Below are positions 61,593 through 64,000 of a stretch of DNA of 64,000 bases, piece after piece. Position 1 is the stretch's first letter, and every line of letters starts with the position of its first letter. The position numbers and the translations under genes are program-made. The DNA comes from Pseudomonadota bacterium (GTDB lineage Bacteria > Pseudomonadota > Alphaproteobacteria > Sphingomonadales > Sphingomonadaceae). The notes below the pieces were generated by a model, which worked only from the letters and a program-made list of their open reading frames with translations, had not been told where the DNA came from and searched no databases. The stretch lies in NCBI GenBank assembly GCA_021794525.1, contig JAJYQP010000074.1:1-64000 (forward strand). Direction: 5' to 3'.

Positions 61593-63225
61593 GCGCGGCC
61601 TCCTCGGATACGGCGGGAACGTCCTCGTCCTCGAACCAGTGCGCGCGGGCGGCCATGATGATCTCGTTGCCCTGCTCTTCGCTCAGGCCATATTCGCCCA
61701 GCACGCCGCCCTTGTCCTCGGGACGGGCCTTGACCTGGTCGGCGCGCAGGCGCGGCCCCTCGTTCGGTGCCTGGCGGCGGCGCGGCGCCTCGCGCTTCTT
61801 GGCGATCAGCTCGTCGGTGGCGAGGTCGGCGAGGTCGTCCAGCGTCTTGATCCCCGCCTTGCCGAGCGTGACCAGCATCGCCTCGGTAAGGTGCGGCAGC
61901 TCGGCCAGCGCGTCCTCGACGCCGAGCGCGGTACGCTCCTCGCGGTGCGCGGCCTGCTGGCGCTCGATGGCTTCCTGCGCGCGGCTCTGGAGCTCCTCGG
62001 CCAGCTCCTCGTCGAAGCCCTCGATGCTCGCGAGCTCGTCGAGATCGACATAGGCGACTTCCTCGAGCTCGGCGAAGCCCTCGGCCACCAGCAGCTGGCT
62101 GAGCGTCTCGTCGACGTCGAGCTCTTCCTCGAACATCTTCGAACGCTCGGCGAATTCCTTCTGCCGCTTGGTCGAGGATTCCTCCTCGGTCATGATGTCG
62201 ATCTGCTGGCCGGTGAGCTGGCTGGCAAGCCGCACGTTCTGGCCACGGCGCCCGATGGCGAGCGAAAGCTGGTCGTCGGGCACCACGACCTCGATGCGGC
62301 CGTCATCCTCGTCGAGCACGACGCGGCTGACAGTCGCGGGCTGGAGCGCGTTGACGATGAAGGTCGCCTGGTCCTCGCTCCACGGGATGATGTCGATCTT
62401 CTCGCCCTGCAACTCCTGCACAACCGCCTGGACCCGGCTGCCCTTCATGCCGACGCAGGCGCCGACGGGGTCGATGCTGCTGTCACGGCTGATGACGCCG
62501 ATCTTGGCGCGGCTACCCGGATCGCGGGCGGCGGCCTTGATCTCGATGATGCCGTCGTAGATCTCGGGGACTTCCTGCGCGAACAGCTTCTTCATGAACT
62601 CGGGGTGCGCGCGGCTGAGGAAGATTTGCGGGCCGCGGTTGTTGCGTTCCACCTTGGTGATGAGCGCCCGGACGCGCTCGCCGACGCGGGCGGCTTCGCG
62701 CGGGATCTGCTGGTCGCGACGGATCACACCCTCGGCGCGGCCGAGGTTGACGATCACGTGGCCGAACTCGACCGACTTGATGACGCCGGTGATGATCTCG
62801 CCCGCGCGGTCCTTGAATTCCTCGAACTGGCGCTCGCGCTCGGCATCGCGGACCTTCTGGAAAATTACCTGCTTGGCGCTCTGCGCGTCGATGCGGCCGA
62901 GATCCACGGGGGGCAGCGGATCGACGATGAAGTCGCCCAGCTTGGCGTTCTTGTCGAGCTTCTGCGCGGCCTTCAGGTCGACCTGCTTGAAGTAGTCTTC
63001 GACCTCCTCGACCACCTCGACGACGCGCCACAGGCGCAGATCGCCGGTCATGGGGTCGAGCTTGGCGCGGATGTCGTTCTCCGCCCCGTAGCGGGCGCGC
63101 GCGGCCTTCTGGATCGCCTCTTCCATCGCCTCGATGACGATCGCCTTGTCGATCATCTTCTCCGACGCGACCGAGGTCGCGATCGCGAGGAGTTCAGCCT
63201 TGTTCGCGGAAACTGCGCTGGCCAT
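61573..63225 (-). CDS. nusA: Transcription termination/antitermination protein NusA
   Basis: A 550-residue RNA-polymerase-binding factor. The N-terminal domain (KAELLAIATSVASEKMIDKA, IVIEAMEEAIQKAARARYGA) is followed by S1 (GEIITGVIKSVEFGHVIVNL), two KH domains (DPVGACVGMKGSRVQAVVQE, IEVVVPDDQLSLAIGRRGQN) and helix-hairpin-helix acidic repeats (LVAEGFAELEEVAYVDLDEL). The C-terminal tail RREAPRRRQAPNEGPRLRAD is arginine-rich and lineage-specific. The ATG at 63225 overlaps the rimP stop (TGATG). Confidence 0.97.
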   Translation of the reverse strand: MASAVSANKAELLAIATSVASEKMIDKAIVIEAMEEAIQKAARARYGAENDIRAKLDPMTGDLRLWRVVEVVEEVEDYFKQVDLKAAQKLDKNAKLGDFIVDPLPPVDLGRIDAQSAKQVIFQKVRDAERERQFEEFKDRAGEIITGVIKSVEFGHVIVNLGRAEGVIRRDQQIPREAARVGERVRALITKVERNNRGPQIFLSRAHPEFMKKLFAQEVPEIYDGIIEIKAAARDPGSRAKIGVISRDSSIDPVGACVGMKGSRVQAVVQELQGEKIDIIPWSEDQATFIVNALQPATVSRVVLDEDDGRIEVVVPDDQLSLAIGRRGQNVRLASQLTGQQIDIMTEEESSTKRQKEFAERSKMFEEELDVDETLSQLLVAEGFAELEEVAYVDLDELASIEGFDEELAEELQSRAQEAIERQQAAHREERTALGVEDALAELPHLTEAMLVTLGKAGIKTLDDLADLATDELIAKKREAPRRRQAPNEGPRLRADQVKARPEDKGGVLGEYGLSEEQGNEIIMAARAHWFEDEDVPAVSEEAAHADSEQ

Positions 63226-63791
63226 CAGTCGTCTGCCTTCTCTTCTTCGATTTCGATGATTTCGTCCGCGCCGCTGGTATCGAGCGGGCGGGTGGCGGCG
63301 ATCAGCGCATCCGTGAGGACGAGCTGCGCCGAATGGATCTGGTCGCGCGGCACGGTGACCGCGCCCGCCTTGCGGTCGACGATCGTCACACCCTCGCCGG
63401 CGATGCCTTTCAACTCCCCGCGCAGGGTTCGCTGCCCGTCGAAGTCCCTGGCCATCGCGATCTTCGCTTCGTGCCCGGCCCAGTTCGCGAAATCCTTGTC
63501 GCGGGTGAGGGGGCGATCGATGCCGGGGCTGCTGACTTCCAGGTGATAGGCGCCCTCGATCAGCACGGTGCCCGCCTCCTCCAGTGCATCCATCCGGTCG
63601 GAGATGCGGCGCGAAAGCGCGGCGCACTGGTCGATGATGAGCTGGCCGGTCGCGGGATCCTCGGCCATGACCTGCAGCGCCTCCCCACCGTCACCGGCTT
63701 CGGACTGCATCATCTTCACGCGCACGAGTTCGAGCCCAAGAGCTTTCGCTTCGGGTTCGATCACTTCCACAAGGCGCGCGATATCGGCCAT
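63225..63791 (-). CDS. rimP: Ribosome maturation factor RimP
   Basis: A 188-residue 30S maturation factor. The N-terminal half has LVEVIEPEAKALGLELVRVK and YHLEVSSPGIDRPLTRDKDF, and the C-terminal SH3-like half GELKGIAGEGVTIVDRKAGA. The tail EIIEIEEEKADD is acidic. The ATG at 63791 has GGAGA 5 nt upstream. It heads the rimP-nusA-ylxR-infB operon. Confidence 0.95.
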   Translation of the reverse strand: MADIARLVEVIEPEAKALGLELVRVKMMQSEAGDGGEALQVMAEDPATGQLIIDQCAALSRRISDRMDALEEAGTVLIEGAYHLEVSSPGIDRPLTRDKDFANWAGHEAKIAMARDFDGQRTLRGELKGIAGEGVTIVDRKAGAVTVPRDQIHSAQLVLTDALIAATRPLDTSGADEIIEIEEEKADD

Positions 63792-63955
63792 TGGTTCTCC
63801 GCTTACGGTCCCGCGATGACAACGGCGTTTCGTGCCGGCCCCTCGCGGCGCCAGCCCTCCACAGTCGCGACGATGTCGGGATGGATGGCCAGATAGACGC
63901 AGCTTCGCCGAAAGACAAGCGCCGAGTTTTGCGCTTTCGACCGCGGCAAAACAGG

Positions 63956-63981
63956 AAGGGCCCGGCAAGCACCGGGCCCTT
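63956..63981. terminator. Hairpin near the window edge
   Basis: AAGGGCCCGG (63956-63965) pairs with CCGGGCCCTT (63972-63981) around a 6-nt loop, followed by CGTTATT on the plus strand and CCTGTTTT on the minus strand. It probably ends a minus-strand gene beyond the window edge, upstream of the rimP promoter region. The segment 63792-63955 shows no convincing gene. Confidence 0.7.
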
Positions 63982-64000
63982 CGTTATTGCAGCCGATCCG

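Overview
The window is about 64 kb of GC-rich, densely packed chromosome from an alphaproteobacterium, most likely a member of the Sphingomonadales (Erythrobacteraceae/Sphingomonadaceae type). The evidence is a gcrA cell-cycle regulator, three large TonB-dependent receptors next to catabolic genes, the order rimP-nusA-ylxR-infB-rbfA-truB-rpsO-pnp, and many genes coupled by ATGA, GTGA or TGATG overlaps with GTG or TTG starts. No sequence search was run. All assignments rest on reading the proteins and the DNA.

Layout. 1-13.9 kb: start of a probable glnD, an acyl-CoA synthetase, lgt with a MidA-like methyltransferase and a DUF2147 protein, an osmoprotectant-type ABC importer whose permease and binding protein are fused, isovaleryl-CoA dehydrogenase and methylcrotonyl-CoA carboxylase beta (leucine catabolism) separated by a convergent GH130-SDR pair, an acyltransferase, a secreted hypothetical and a TetR regulator. 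13.9-16.5 kb: a TonB-dependent receptor whose leader contains a candidate structured RNA, followed upstream by a decayed TolC-like remnant. 16.5-26.6 kb: a catabolic island with a TonB receptor, a GntR/FCD regulator, and the operon HMG-CoA-lyase-like / HyuA / HyuB / class III CoA-transferase / cysteine hydrolase. It carries two copies of an ATTGTATACA-type operator.

26.6-34.5 kb: a signalling locus. A cytosolic 1.6 kaa poly-HAMP hybrid histidine kinase (seven exact 276-bp repeat periods) overlaps a second hybrid kinase, and diverges from two tiny three-helix membrane proteins plus a small soluble protein. 34.5-38.4 kb: nnrD, a histidine phosphatase, a 2H-phosphoesterase/HAD-phosphatase pair and an IS5-type transposase remnant. 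38.4-47.1 kb: a trehalose locus (GH37 trehalase, TonB receptor, MFS transporter, secreted debranching-enzyme-like protein, divergent LacI regulator) with two identical 14-bp operators. 47.4-51.9 kb: tRNA-Ser(CGA), hspQ, an ABC-2 permease, gcrA, DUF1993, a lipoprotein and a spermidine-synthase-like protein.

52-64 kb: the translation and RNA-metabolism cluster on the minus strand (pnp, rpsO, truB, M50 protease, tdk, rbfA, infB, ylxR, nusA, rimP). It is interrupted by a multiply frameshifted yceI pseudogene and by a REP-like palindrome pair lying in frame inside the start of ylxR.

The best candidates for something undescribed are the GntR-controlled HMGL/Hyu/CoA-transferase pathway, the poly-HAMP kinase with its small membrane neighbours, the structured leader RNA at 15.93-16.01 kb, and the 2H/HAD end-processing pair.
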